Notes under the pieces: model-generated
The model's input: only the letters and a program-made list of their open reading frames with translations
Database searches by the model: none
What the model was told of the DNA's origin: nothing
Position numbers and translations under genes: made by a program
Assembly: GCA_029891345.1 (NCBI GenBank)
Contig: CM056995.1
Location: 212,425,047-212,489,046, forward strand
Length of the DNA: 64,000 nucleotides
Direction: 5' to 3'
DNA from: Dryococelus australis
Lineage: Eukaryota; Arthropoda; Insecta; Phasmatodea; Phasmatidae
Part shown: in pieces, positions 10,974-22,040 of the stretch
Layout of the letters: each line of letters opens with the position of its first letter
How positions within the stretch are numbered: the stretch's first letter is position 1

Positions 10974-11391
10974 AAGGCTGTTCACGATAAAGTGAGAATC
11001 AGCCTCAGAAAAAAATCACTGCCCATGCCTGCATATATTTTAACGGGCGAATTGAGTGACACCCGCCCAGTAAAGTTGGTAACGAAAAATGGAAAATAGT
11101 TCCATATCTTAACGCCGAATAAAGTGTCACATAACAATTCGCAATAACTTAAATTATTTCTTTCATTTCTAAAAAAAACTTTTGATGCGTCGAAATGTAA
11201 AAATGAGCAGATTTTCACAATATTTGCGTTCGGAATAATTTCACAGTTCCACTTGACCGACGCATGAATAAAGTGGTGAGGCCCTTGGCAATGGTAATTT
11301 TGCATAGGGATGAAGAAGACGCAATGCACATGTAAGTAGATCTTCAGCAGGGCTTTCAAAAGTGCTCATTTAGCCGTGAACAGCCTATAAC
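10974..11391 (+). mobile_element. MITE-A copy 2, complete reference copy
   Basis: It starts AAGGCTGTTCACGATAAAGT and ends AAGTGCTCATTTAGCCGTGA followed by ACAGCCTATA, so the two ends are inverted copies of each other over about 30 bases. Flanking TA is compatible with a TA target duplication as in Tc1/mariner-type elements. No transposase is encoded; the 125-residue minus-strand frame is not kept in other copies. Same-direction copies lie at 1, 17660, 23845, 29572, 56805 and 61217, inverted copies at 15503 and 25808. Confidence 0.85.
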
Positions 11392-11449
11392 TGCGAACAG
11401 CGTGTAACAAGATTATAGTAAGAATTTTAACTGTAATCCATTCCTTGAT

Positions 11450-12213
11450 ACTTAAGGTTCTGCCTATGGAGCACTGCACCTGACTATACAACGTGAAGAA
11501 CTCATAAAAAAGTAGTTCAGACACAATGAAAATTGTGATTTATGCTGTATATGAAAGAAGAATGTATATATTTTGCAACATTATAATATACTTTACTGAA
11601 ATACACTTTTTAAATGTAAAGAAATAATCTATTGAAATAGTTGGTATTTTTAACCAAATTTAAGTGCATTTCCATTCTGGATGCTTCAGAAAGAAGAATT
11701 TGCAAGAGAATCTTCATCATGGAATATCGTCATAATGTTTGCAATGATTGCGTGTAAGAAAATTGTAATAATAATCTAAGAAATTATTTTTATAATTTTT
11801 TTATGTGCATTTGTCACAAACATTTATGGCTGAAATTCACGTAAATAAAGTTAAATATACAATTGTTGATATGATACATTATTACTATGATTTTACTTCC
11901 ATTATCACAGTAAACATTATGACGATCTTTCTTGAAGCAGTTTTTTTTTTTTTTTTTTTCGGAAGCATCCAGAATGGAAATGCGCTTAAGTTTTGTTAAC
12001 AATACAGACTATTTTAGTCGTTTATTGTTTTACATTTAAAAATAATATTTTAGTAAATATATTTTATAATATTGCAAAATATATACATTCTTCTATCATA
12101 AATCACACTTTTCTGACAATGTTTATGGTGTCTGTACTACTTTTTTGATGAGTTCTTCGTGGTGTATAGTCGACTGCAGTGCTCCATAGGCAGTTGCTTT
12201 TCTTCAACCTTAA
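11450..12213. repeat. 764-bp near-complete palindrome (foldback element)
   Basis: The left arm from 11450 (ACTTAAGGTTCTGCC, then TATGGAGCACTGCA, GACTATACA, GAAGAACTCAT, AAAAAAGTAGT, GAATGTATATATTTTGC, TTCCATTCTGGATGCTTC, ATCGTCATAATGTTT) reappears reverse-complemented and in order in the right arm, ending at 12213 with CAACCTTAAAT. Arms are about 350 bp with about 60 bp between them. A T18-type run interrupts the right arm near 11941-11959. Nothing is encoded. It is most likely a foldback/TIR element or an inverted duplication; the transcript would form a long hairpin. Confidence 0.88.
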
Positions 12214-14270
12214 ATCGAGCAATCCACAGAATGACTGACTGACATACATATGTATGTTGAGCCCCTAGATGTTGGCAACGTTGTCGATTTGTTTGTTGAA
12301 AATGTTGTCTCTGCGAGTCTCAAGGACCGTTCGCTCGAAAGTGGTTTTTGCCGGCCTCTGCTCGACCTCGGAGGTTACTTACGTACGCGAGAGACGAACC
12401 TCCTATTATTGCCATAAACTAAAGATGAGGTAGACCGCTTATTCGTCTTCTGCGCATGTACCCGACATTGACCTACCCTAATCGTTCACAACTGTCAGAG
12501 TCACATGGTCAATAGTGATGAACGTGTTTGTTTGCATCTTAATTTTTAAATTACAAGCACTATTATACTAATACAATACTTTTACCCGTTTTCATTTAAT
12601 CTAACTGCATTGCAAATCGGTTAGAGGAAGTATACATTCATCTCAAAGCATTTGTTTACATATCAGTTTTTTAACCTAAAATCCAAATCATGCCATTTTA
12701 GCTAGACTTGTTAGCAGAAAAGAAGTCCAATGTTCGGACACGCAGATCGGTTATGCGCAGCCAGCGAGATTGGCCTGCCTCATCTTTAGTCTATAATTAT
12801 TGTGGATCGGAGGGAAAGAAAAACAATTGGGTAGAGTGCGCGTGCAAAGTGCGCACAACAACTCGCCATACACCAACATTGGAATACGTTACAGCCAACA
12901 GCACTATCATGAACGGTGAGCATAGAATGTGAGGTGAGGAGACCCTTTATGTAAGAGAATGTTCTGAGGCGTTTGTACACTTCCTCTTACCTAGTTTTGA
13001 AGCAACTAGAACATATTAAAACAGTCAGAGTGTTCTATTCACACAAAAGTGTGGGTGTGTTATACTTTTTAACATTAAAAAAAACACATTTATAGTCTAT
13101 CTGCGGCTACTTCACTTTTTTCTAAACCGAGCTTTAGAAAAATCACCGCCCCATGTATGAGGTGTTTGGTTGTTTTCTAACTATGTCATATATCACAAGC
13201 GTTTTCTTCTTCTGGTAGCACAAGAGTAGTTAATTTTTGGTTAATTTGAACTTATAATGTTTTTTATTTATGAATTATAATATCCCATTTATTATTAATA
13301 TGAATAAAAAAGGAAGAAATTGCGTATGTGGGTAATGCCTTGAAAGAAATAGTTCTTATGAAAAGTATTATGAAAGTGAGTGAGAACGAATGCAGTGCGC
13401 TGTCAGTTTTGTGTAATCCTCTATACAGCTGTTTGAAATAAATACACACTTGAGATGAACACATACTAGAGACCCCTACCCATGTTAAAAGGTGTATATG
13501 CTTCTAAATGTAAAATAAAATGATAAATTTGACATTCTAATTAATTTATATTAATGTGTAATAAAATGAGGCATAGTGAAAGGAGAACCTACATTTACGT
13601 TTATGCTTATTAGAAATTTAGTCTTTAATCTCTGTTAGGCTTAGAGTAAAGCATTTTAGTTTTTTGTTCTGTTTGATTATACTCGGTGTAATTGTTTTAT
13701 TTATTGATGGAATATTAACGTTTTGGGTAAAAAAGAATATAACTGTTGTGAAGTCTCAAGAACATTTGAATTTGCGGTGACTGGTGATTAATAGAAACTC
13801 TTTGTGATAGTAATGCAAATTTTGAATAAATATGATTTATATTAGAAGGCATGACTACTGAAACAACTTTTATAGTAGAACGGATTGGTTTTACATAAAG
13901 AACGCTTCCATATGAAACTTATGGTAATGTTGAACCCTTTTATTAATATTCTGAGAACCCGAAGCCAGAGGAAAAGTAATCAACTTTTAAGTACTCCACA
14001 TTGATTGATCTTTTAATGCCCAGTTGAATCCTGAGATATTAAGTTATTTTATAAGAGTCGGAAATATTAAAAGAGATTGTGGAATACAGATAAAATTGTT
14101 CAGAACTTCATTATTTATGACAGTTACTATTTGTCTGACGGTATTTATAATATTCAAAGATTTCCACTTATTTAATATGTTAAATTAGTATTAAAATTTT
14201 ATGCGTACAATTTTTTCTTGTGTATGATTTAGCGATGAATTACTAGAAAAATATTTCAATCGTTTAAAAA

Positions 14271-14272
<2 letters not shown>
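12214..14272. other. AT-rich, no gene recognised
   Basis: 12270-12500 is more mixed in base content (for example GCTCGACCTCGGAGGTTAC) but has no long frame. An 80-bp segment at 13124-13205 (CTTTAGAAAAA..GTTGTTTTCTAA..CACAAGCG) is related to 56052-56125 beside another repeat. The rest is AT-rich. Confidence 0.5.

Positions 14273-14320
<48 letters not shown>
14273..14320. repeat. (AT)n microsatellite
   Basis: About 24 AT units; the adjacent 124-residue frame is low-complexity Tyr-Ile and Phe-rich and is not a credible gene. Confidence 0.95.
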
Positions 14321-14321
<1 letters not shown>

Positions 14322-15502
14322 CAAAGAACTGCTGTGTGTGCAATACAAGTATATTTAATATATGTTATATCAAATGTCTCGGTGTCACCGTGTATCACCA
14401 TTTTACATCATATGTGTTAAAATTATTGGATAGGTACACATTGAGTAAACTGAAATTTTTTCCCATTTTTCTATTCACATACCACATCATTTACTATATT
14501 AAATTTTTTTTTTTTTTATCTTTACCACATATACAACAACCCCTTTTTTTCCTTTCCTATTTTCTATTTTTTACACATTACACATCATCTTCACTATATA
14601 TATATATACATACATATAGTTACATCAAATTGCGAGGATTATGAACTAACATTTTAACAATAATATTTTTATATATTTAGTTATCAACAAGAAATATAGT
14701 TGACAACTTAGAAGATATTAATAGATATAACATAATCTTCAATTTGGGTATTAGTCCCTTCATGTACTGGAAAACATTGCAATTAATATCGTACAGTGTT
14801 GAGTTCATGGTCTTCGATATTGTGACGAATAACTCATTTCAATTTTGGCCTATACTTCCAAGAATCAGCATAAAAATCTGATGAATGAGAGATTTTGTGG
14901 TTGGAGCGGGAAGGGATGGGATAGGGAGGGGGGTTGGAGAGGAAGGGCGAGGAAAACACTATTAGGTAGCGTTCTTGACTTCGTCTCTCCCGCCTTCTAC
15001 GTCTTTTCTTTCTCCTTGGTGCTACATCCCCCGTGGCTTCCCTCCCCAACAACATCAAATGGAGTGGGTGGGATATTCAGTTGCTAGGCGACAGTCAGCG
15101 GCGGAGAAAATGTAATTTACGTCAGTGGTAACGGGCTCATTGGCGTGGAAAAACCACCAATCATCCTGAGAGTTGAGCGCTGCCTCCCCGCACTGGTTTC
15201 AGATCACCTGTTGGTCGTGCTTGTGGCACTCAGGGAATTCACCGGAACTCATCAGGCAAGTTTCTGCCGGAGATAAAGGTATTACAAGTATTTCTCCTGC
15301 TTTCTTTTTTGTTGTCCTCTAATATTCATCTAGTTTAGATTCTGCTCACTGAGGATGTAGCATTAAATGACGATTACTCGATTCGACTGTTTCCTGTGGT
15401 GAAACTCGAATTACTTTTGCCAGCCTCATGCTAAGATATCGATCCCGGCTTAACACTCTGGTAACATCAGGGCTTCAAACATCCGTCCGCTTGACACTTC
15501 TT
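14321..15502. other. No gene; G-rich/C-rich island
   Basis: 14900-15300 changes from AT-rich to a purine tract (GGGATGGGATAGGGAGGGG) and then a G+C-richer stretch with CGGCGGAG and GTTGAGCGCTG. It could be a promoter or first exon, or an old repeat. No start codon context, signal peptide or splice-linked frame supports a gene. Confidence 0.4.
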
Positions 15503-15921
15503 TAGGCTGTTCACGGTAAACTGAACACTTTTGAAAGCTCTGCTCATCTACATGTATGCACGTTGTGCATTCGTCCGCATTATTTAAAATTAACATTTTA
15601 ATAGGCCTGATCACTTTATTCATCGGTCAAGAGAAACTGTAAAATGATTAGAAAAGTAAATAATTTACCAATATTCTCATTTTTACACTTCGATGCATTA
15701 AGAAAAATAGAAATCAAAAGAAATTATTCAAGTTATCACAAATGGTTGCCCAGCAATTTTTTTTTCTACGTTAAGATATGGAACTATTTTCCCTCCATCG
15801 TCACCAACTTTACTGGACAAATGTCACTCAGTGCGCCCGTTAATATATATGAAGGTAAGCACAGTAACTTTTTTTCTAAGGTTTATTTAAAAAATGCTCA
15901 CTTTATCGTCAACAGCGTTTA
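15503..15921 (-). mobile_element. MITE-A copy 3, inverted
   Basis: It begins AGGCTGTTCACGGTAAACTG and ends GCTCACTTTATCGTCAACAG. Its inside is the reverse complement of the 10974 copy (for example GTTACCAACTTTACT-like words near 15815). Confidence 0.8.
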
Positions 15922-15975
15922 GTAAAATTAACCTCTACTTACATGTCCATTAATAGAGCAGCGTTAAAGTAGGTA

Positions 15976-16222
15976 GTTATAAGATGTTCACTATAAAATG
16001 AGCACTTTTTAATGTCGTGCTTAAAAGTTATTTTCCACTTATTTCTATCATTTTGCCAATTGTTAGTTTAAAACTTGCAGTGTGACTAGCAGACACAGTG
16101 TAACCATTTTATAACTCTCAAAATTAACGTCTGAGGCCACAACATAGTATAATTTTTTGACTATCAAGCATGCAGGTAGGGCCTTAAAATGGGTTCACTG
16201 TACGGTTAACATCCTATAGGCA
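15976..16222. mobile_element. MITE-B copy 1
   Basis: The ends AAGATGTTCACTATAAAATG and GTTCACTGTACGGTTAACAT match MITE-A ends, but the 240-bp inside differs from MITE-A and agrees with 30068-30306 and 32471-32720 (GTGTAACC/AGTGTATA..TTATAACTCTCAAA/TTCACCACCCTCAAA, then GTCTGAGG..CAACA and AGGGCCTTAAAA). Confidence 0.7.
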
Positions 16223-16275
16223 CGTTGGTAGGTAGGTAGATAGGGTTTAAAGTTTCTTTGACAGCGAGCTCATTA

Positions 16276-16968
16276 AGCCCCTGTCACACTCTCAAATTTT
16301 TGCCTTCGACTATATCTGACGATAAAATTTGAGGACAAAATACGGCCATCTAATTTTTTCTTCTAACAAATTTTATCAAATAATCTTGAAAGTGTTTGAA
16401 AATGTGTCACACTGTCGAATTTTTTATTGGGAGAATCTGATTTGAAATATTATTTAAAAATTATTTTCAGAGTAAGTTATTGGTTCTTTTTCTATGCGGT
16501 CCATTACAGGAAGAAATGTTAGTAAAATTGCATTTTATTTTCGTTTCTTTACTAAATAAAAGTTTTATTTATAAGACATGTTTCCTGCGCAATGAAATTT
16601 AATGCTTCTGAGTTCGTACTATTATGTGCAATATTCACTTAAAATAACATTCATACCCAGACAGCTTCTACATGAATTAATTATCTTCATAAGTTACTTC
16701 GTTTTCAGCAATTGTTCGTTATTTTAAGTCTCTTGGGGTCCATTTTTATCGTGCAAGATTCTGATTGTCGGAGACCGTCAAACATCAAATAAATTTTTAG
16801 AATCCGTCCAATTTTCAAATGTTTGATGGAAACTGAATTCATCCAACTTTCTGAGGCAAAAAATGGCTGTGTTTATGACGTTTCTATGACGTCATAACTG
16901 TCCAACTTTATTTGACCAAACTAATTGGAAGCAGTTTGACGGGGAAATGTGTCAGTGCGACAGGGGTT
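16276..16968. mobile_element. TIR element, about 690 bp, non-coding
   Basis: The left end CCCCTGTCACACTCTCAAAT pairs with the reverse complement of the right end, CCCCTGTCGCACTGACACAT. The word GTGTCACACTGTCGAATTTT also occurs inside near 16407. No transposase is present. Ends match only about 70 percent over 27 bases, so the call is tentative. Confidence 0.45.
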
Positions 16969-17112
16969 CTAGCGTTGGAGCGAGTTGCTCGGAGAAGCAG
17001 CGACGCGGAAGGAGTCGGTCATGGATTGCAGTGCTTTCGGAAAACCATGAAAAAAGAACTCATGATGGCCGATCCGGGAAGCAAACCGGGTCTTCATACG
17101 AGGCGGAAAGAT

Positions 17113-17503
17113 TGCAATCAAATACACTAAACCAATACCGGACAGCTTGAAATTACCTGCGAGATAATTCCGGGGGCGTTGTCACCTCACGCCAACAGAC
17201 AGCAGCACCCGTGTTTTATACTAAGTTCTTTTGATATAAATAATACGATACCAACATGGTGGATATGAAGATGAAACTTTCTTTCCTCAATGGAAAGATC
17301 ATTTAACGATGCCTAAAACTTGAACGACGAAAACTAATTCCCAATACGCCAAATGTTTCAGAAGTAGAAAATATTTACCGACAAATTATAATAATAAATA
17401 ACGTTCGAATTTTTTGCAAATAGGTTAGTTTTTCGCACACATGACTATGCTATTTGTATGAAGCTGTCCGGTATTTGTCTATAGTGTATTTGTTACGATT
17501 GCG
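17113..17503. mobile_element. TIR element, about 390 bp, non-coding
   Basis: CAAATACACTAAACC then AATACCGGACAGCTT (17119-17149) is matched by AAGCTGTCCGGTATT then TGTCTATAGTGTATTTG (17460-17492) on the other side. The inverted arms are about 35 bases long with few mismatches. No coding capacity is seen between them. Confidence 0.7.
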
Positions 17504-17659
17504 CCACCTCACCAAGCAGCAACGTTTAGAATACTCTAGTAAACATCCCTATTTACAGCGCTTAATCGCGTTGTACTCAGGTTGCAACATAGACTAGATC
17601 ACGTATACCGAATAGATAAATATATATTTTCTACTGATTTGTTTTGTATTTAGCGTTAA

Positions 17660-18078
17660 AGGCTGTCCACGATACGATGGGCGCTTTTGAAATTAGCCTT
17701 AGAATAATATCGCTGTTCCTGCCTGCATATATTTAAATGGGCTCACTGAGTGACTTGCGCCGGGTAAAGTTGGTTACGATGGATAGAAAGTAGCTCCATT
17801 TGTTAACATGGAATAAAAGTGTTAGGTAACTATTTGTGACAATTTCAATTATTTCTTACGCTTTCTGTTTTGTTTTTTAACGCCCGAGTGTGTAAAAATT
17901 AGCAGATATATAAAATGTTTACTTTTCTAATATCTTCACAGTTTTTCTTGACCGACACATGAGTAAAGTGATGAGGCACATGGCAAACATTAATCTTACA
18001 TAAGGCGGAAGAATACACAACGTGCATACAAGTAGATCTTAAGCAGGGCTTTAAAAAGTGCTCAATTTACTATGAACA
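17660..18078 (+). mobile_element. MITE-A copy 4
   Basis: It starts AAAGGCTGTCCACGATACGA and ends AAAGTGCTCAATTTACTATG AACAGC. Internal words GTTGGTTACGATGGATAGAA, CGACACATGAGTAAAGTGAT and AAGTAGATCTTAAGCAGGGC match the other copies. Confidence 0.8.
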
Positions 18079-18159
18079 GCATATACGCAATGGTTTTAGT
18101 ATTTTACCTCGTAGTTTGTGTCAATATCAGATAACAAACTGTTTTTATGCTTTGCTTCA

Positions 18160-18420
18160 GGCAATGAGCTCGAGTGAGTGAAGAGTCAGTGAAGAGATGA
18201 GGGCGGAATCGTGGTATAGAGAGCCAATGAGGATGAAGCGAGGTAACTATGGAGCAGCGCCGGAATGTGGAGCAGGGTAAACGGGAGATCTCCGAGGAAA
18301 CCCACCAGCACGATTCGCCCGTGCGAAAATCACGCTGGTCGGAGCAATGGGAGCGTCCCTCGGATAGGACAACCAGCTGAGATTAGCGCCGGTATCGTCT
18401 CATACATACCTGACCTTGCC
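18160..18420 (-). mobile_element. SINE-B copy 1
   Basis: The reverse complement shows the family body: GATCTCCCGTTTACCCTGCT, ACATTCCGGCGCTGCTCCAT, a Cys/Trp-rich-looking GC block and CTCTTCACTGACTCTTCACT. A tRNA-like head (AGCTGGTTGTCC..) lies near 18385. The matching copy with a clear pol III promoter is at 32130. Confidence 0.7.
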
Positions 18421-18729
18421 TCAAGCGGGAACCACATGTGAGGTTTCATAATCCAATCACGGTTACTTCACACTTTTCTGAAAACTTTCCAAAGTTCTAC
18501 TTCCAGGATATTCCTCCGCCTCGTGCAAACTAAGTGTTACTAAGTCTGGAAAATCACACCAAGGGACAACGCACCAAATTCGTGCGCACTCGTTGTAATA
18601 ACATTTTGCCTGAGAACTATTTCTTTCAAGGCGCTACAAACACACATGTTTTCTAACTGTTTTTATTCATATTTATCATAAATGAATTATTATAATACAA
18701 TTTAAATTTAACGGAAAATAAGATTTATA

Positions 18730-18772
<43 letters not shown>

Positions 18773-19066
18773 CGTTTGCGATACATGGCGTATTTATGAA
18801 ATAACTAAGCACGTGGTACATGGCGAGATTTTTCGAAGGTTTGGTTCAAAAAGTCTAAAGAAACAGCGAATATACTATATTTTCACATCCGTACTGCCTT
18901 GTGCTCCCATTTCCCTATACAGGGTGGCTGATGCACATTGCCGGTATGGCATGCACATGTTCCAGTAGGAGTTACTGGCCGAGGATTGGTCGTAATATTG
19001 GAGGTGTAGCATTGACATGGACAAGCTAAGCAATCGATTTTGAAGGACTATACGTACATGCCAAGA

Positions 19067-19120
<54 letters not shown>

Positions 19121-19629
19121 TTCGCTTTGCTTTACAAGGTGCCACCGCAAAACCTGGCAGTGATTTGTCTGATATTTGTTTATTCCTTCCGACGTTCAAG
19201 TGATTGTCCTGAGCACTCTGCAGAGTATCTTCACGAGATTGATGTTGAAGACGTTTTGTGCTGGAAGACTTTGCTGTGTATTCTCGCATAAATGTTCAGT
19301 TAAACTTGGTTGTTGTTCCGTAAACCGTCTGGTACAACAGGAAACTTGCATGTTTGTGGCCGTGTGCAGCTTGTATAAAATGCATGAATGAATTTGGCTT
19401 TTGGTCAAAACAAAATCGATTCAGTAGTTACCATTTTAGGCTATCGTATCCTCATTCTCGCCCTAGCGGCAGAGTTGCTCAATTTCAATTGACGCCGCTG
19501 CAAACGAAGGCGTCGGCGTTTAGGTATTGATGGTAGAACACGTAGAGGTTGTCAGGATCGCAGATCTGCTTTCAACGGGCGTCTGGAAATCACTCTGTTA
19601 AGTACACATCGTGCATCGTGAAGCTGCCA
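18421..19629. other. No gene; two (TA)n tracts
   Basis: (TA)n tracts lie at 18725-18771 and 19066-19118. 18920-19020 and 19440-19600 are of mixed composition, but frames there (for example 19040-19291) mostly read through the microsatellite. Nothing recognisable. Confidence 0.55.
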
Positions 19630-19965
19630 CAAAGTTTTACAAACGGGTAGCTTTACAATAGAAATTTTTTACTGTTACGAACAGTTGTAAAAATTTAAAA
19701 AAATTTCGCAGTATATATAAAAAATTTTTTTTGCAATGTGGACGACTCCCACATATATGATCAAGGTAGAATAGGTCGCCAAGGAAGCCAGTTGCTCGGC
19801 GCGTACCTGTCACGCAATAAAACTAACCAACATCGATGGTGTCTGTGTGGGTCGTCCACAACGTAAAAAAAATAGTAATTTTTACTGAGAATTTTTTTGC
19901 AATTTTACAAATACTTGTAACAGTACAAAGATTCTTCTTGTGAAACTACAAGGGTCGTGTCTGTA
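19630..19965. repeat. Inverted repeat with 120-bp arms
   Basis: The left arm 19635-19757 ends GCAATGTGGACGACTCCCAC; the right arm starts near 19846 with GTGTGGGTCGTCCACAACGT. The arms pair along their length, including GTTACGAACAGTTGTAAAAA against the complement of CAAATACTTGTAACAG. The loop is about 90 bp. Related words (TTTTACAAGAAA, TTCTTGTAAAAGTACAAAAA) recur at 21955-22030, after the 129-bp array. Confidence 0.7.
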
Positions 19966-20373
19966 ATATATCTCAAGAATTGTTTGAACTATACTGACCG
20001 GTTTCCACGAGCTTCGGCAAAATGGCTAACACTAAACAACTTAAAACCGTATTTAGCTGTTTGTGGAAAAACTATGGGTTTGTAAAGCGTAGCTGCGTGC
20101 AAGAAGATATGTATTGCATGTTTTAATAACTTAGTACACTTAAAAACAACTCAAATATACAAAATAAATAGGACAATTTCAATAAAACATAACCGTATTA
20201 TTAATTAACGGTTAATGTTTCGTAGCTATACAGAACTCTAAAATCGACCTTCAATACCTCATGGTTAAGAACCGTCCAAACCAAATAACTTAAAAACAAA
20301 ACTCTTAAAAAGGAAATGAATACACCCATTCATTTTAACCAAATAACTTCATTAATGTTTTGTAGGTACTAGC

Positions 20374-21800
20374 GATTATATTAACTGTAGTAATAATGAT
20401 AGGCTCGTAAGTCAAGTTGGTCTTGTGGTTAAGGGTGCCGGCTAGTGATACAAGGAGGGTGGGTTCTGGTCCACGTGCTGACGAATATTAACATTTTTCC
20501 TAAATTATATTAGCTGTAGTAATAATGTTAGGCTCGTAAGTCAAGTTGGTTTTGTGTTTAAGGGTGCCGGCTAGTGATACAAGGAGGGTGGGTTCTGGTC
20601 CACGTGCTGACGAATATTAACATTTTTCCTAAATTATATTAGCTGTAGTAATAATGTTAGGCTCGTAAGTCAAGTTGGTCTTGTGGTTAAGGGTGCCGGC
20701 TAGTGATACAATGGGGGTGGGTTCTGGTCCACGTGCTGACGAATATTAACATTTTTCCTAAATTAAATTAGCTGTAGTAATAATGTTAAGCTCGTAAGTC
20801 AAGTTGGTCTTGTCTTTAAGGGTGCCGGCTAGTGATACAAGGAGGGTGGGTTCTGGTCCACGTGCTGACGAATATTAACATTTTTCCTAAATTATATTAG
20901 CTGTAGTAATAATGTTAGGCTCGTAAGTCAAGTTGGTCTTGTGTTTAAGGGTGCCGGCTAGTGATACAAGGGGGGTGGGTTCTGGTGCACGTGCTGACGA
21001 ATATTAACATTTTTCCTAAATTATATTAGCTGTAGTAATAATGTTAGGCTCGTAAGTCAAGTTGGTCTTGTGTTTAAGGGTGCCGGCTAGTGATACAAGG
21101 GGGGTGGGTTCTGGTCCACGTGCTGACGAATATTAACATTTTTCCTAAATTATATTAGCTGTAGTAATAATGTTAGGCTCGGAAGTCAAGTTGGTCTTGT
21201 GGTTAAGGGTGCCGGCTAGTGATGCAAGGAGGGTGGGTTCTGGTCCACGTGCTGACGAATATTAACATTTTTCCTAAATTATATTAGCTGTAGTAATAAT
21301 GTTAGGCTCGGAAGTCAAGTTGGTCTTGTGGTTAAGGGTGCCGGCTAGTGATACAAGGAGGGTGGGTTCTGGTCCACGTGCTGACGAATATTAACATTTT
21401 TCCTAAATTATATTAGCTGTAGTAATAATGTTAGGCTCGGAAGTCAAGTTGGTCTTGTGGTTAAGGGTGCCGGCTAGTGATACAAGGAGGGTGGGTTCTG
21501 GTCCACGTGCTGACGAATATTATCATTTTTCCTAAATTATATTAGCTGTAGTAATAATGTTAGGCTCGTAAGTCAAGTTGGTCTTGTGTTTAAGGGTGCC
21601 GGCTATTGATACAAGGGGGGTGGGTTCTGGTCCACGTGCTGACGAATATTAACATTTTTCCTAAATTATATTAGCTGTAGTAATAATGTTAGGCTCGGAA
21701 GTCAAGTTGGTCTTGTGGTTAAGGGTGCCGGCTAGTGATGCAAGGAGGGTAGGTTCTGGTCCACGTGCTGACGAATATTAACATATTTCGTCAATTATAT
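20374..21800 (+). repeat. Eleven-unit, 129-bp tandem array of tRNA-like units
   Basis: Units start at 20401 and every 129 bp to 21691 without a single length change; a partial lead-in begins at 20374 and the last unit fades near 21790. In each unit a tRNA-like body starts at unit base 11. In unit 1 box A-like TGGTCTTGTGGTTA is at 20418 and box B-like GGTTCTGGTCC at 20462, 44 bases on, exactly the spacing in tRNAs. GTCA (20411) pairs with TGAC (20479) as an outer acceptor stem, D-stem pairs UCU/AGG are possible, and C-U is kept before the anticodon position (AGT). T-stem and anticodon stem do not close, so it is not a working tRNA. A T5 run 12 bases downstream (20494) could end pol III transcripts. 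Most likely a tRNA-derived SINE turned into a satellite. Confidence 0.85.
20411..20498 (+). promoter_or_regulatory. Internal pol III promoter and T5 stop in array unit 1 (representative)
   Basis: Box A-like 20418-20431, box B-like 20462-20472 and TTTTT at 20494-20498. The same three elements recur at +129 in the other ten units, with box B changed to GGTTCTGGTGC in unit 5 and the T-run kept throughout. Whether any unit is transcribed cannot be told from sequence. Confidence 0.5.
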
Positions 21801-22040
21801 TTTGAGTTTTCTTTTTTCGTTATTCTGTGTGATTAATTTATCACATTTGTTAATTGAAGGAATATATATATATATACACTTATCAATAATGTCAGTTGTA
21901 ATAAAACGCTATAATTTGTAATATTACAACCAAATGTCTTGCAGATTTTACAAGAAAACTCTTTGTAGATTTACAAAGAATTTCTTGGCAACTGGGTTCC
22001 ACGGATTTTTCTTGTAAAAGTACAAAAAAAAATGTTGAGT

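Noticed and set aside
10982..11359. 125-residue minus-strand ORF
   Set aside because: It lies wholly within MITE-A and is broken in all other copies.
20411..20483. Functional tRNA-Thr gene (AGT at the anticodon position)
   Set aside because: Anticodon and T stems cannot form; only the outer acceptor stem, part of the D stem and box spacing survive.
20374..21800. CRISPR array
   Set aside because: Repeats are 129 bp, contiguous and near-identical over their whole length with no unique spacers, and the DNA is eukaryotic.
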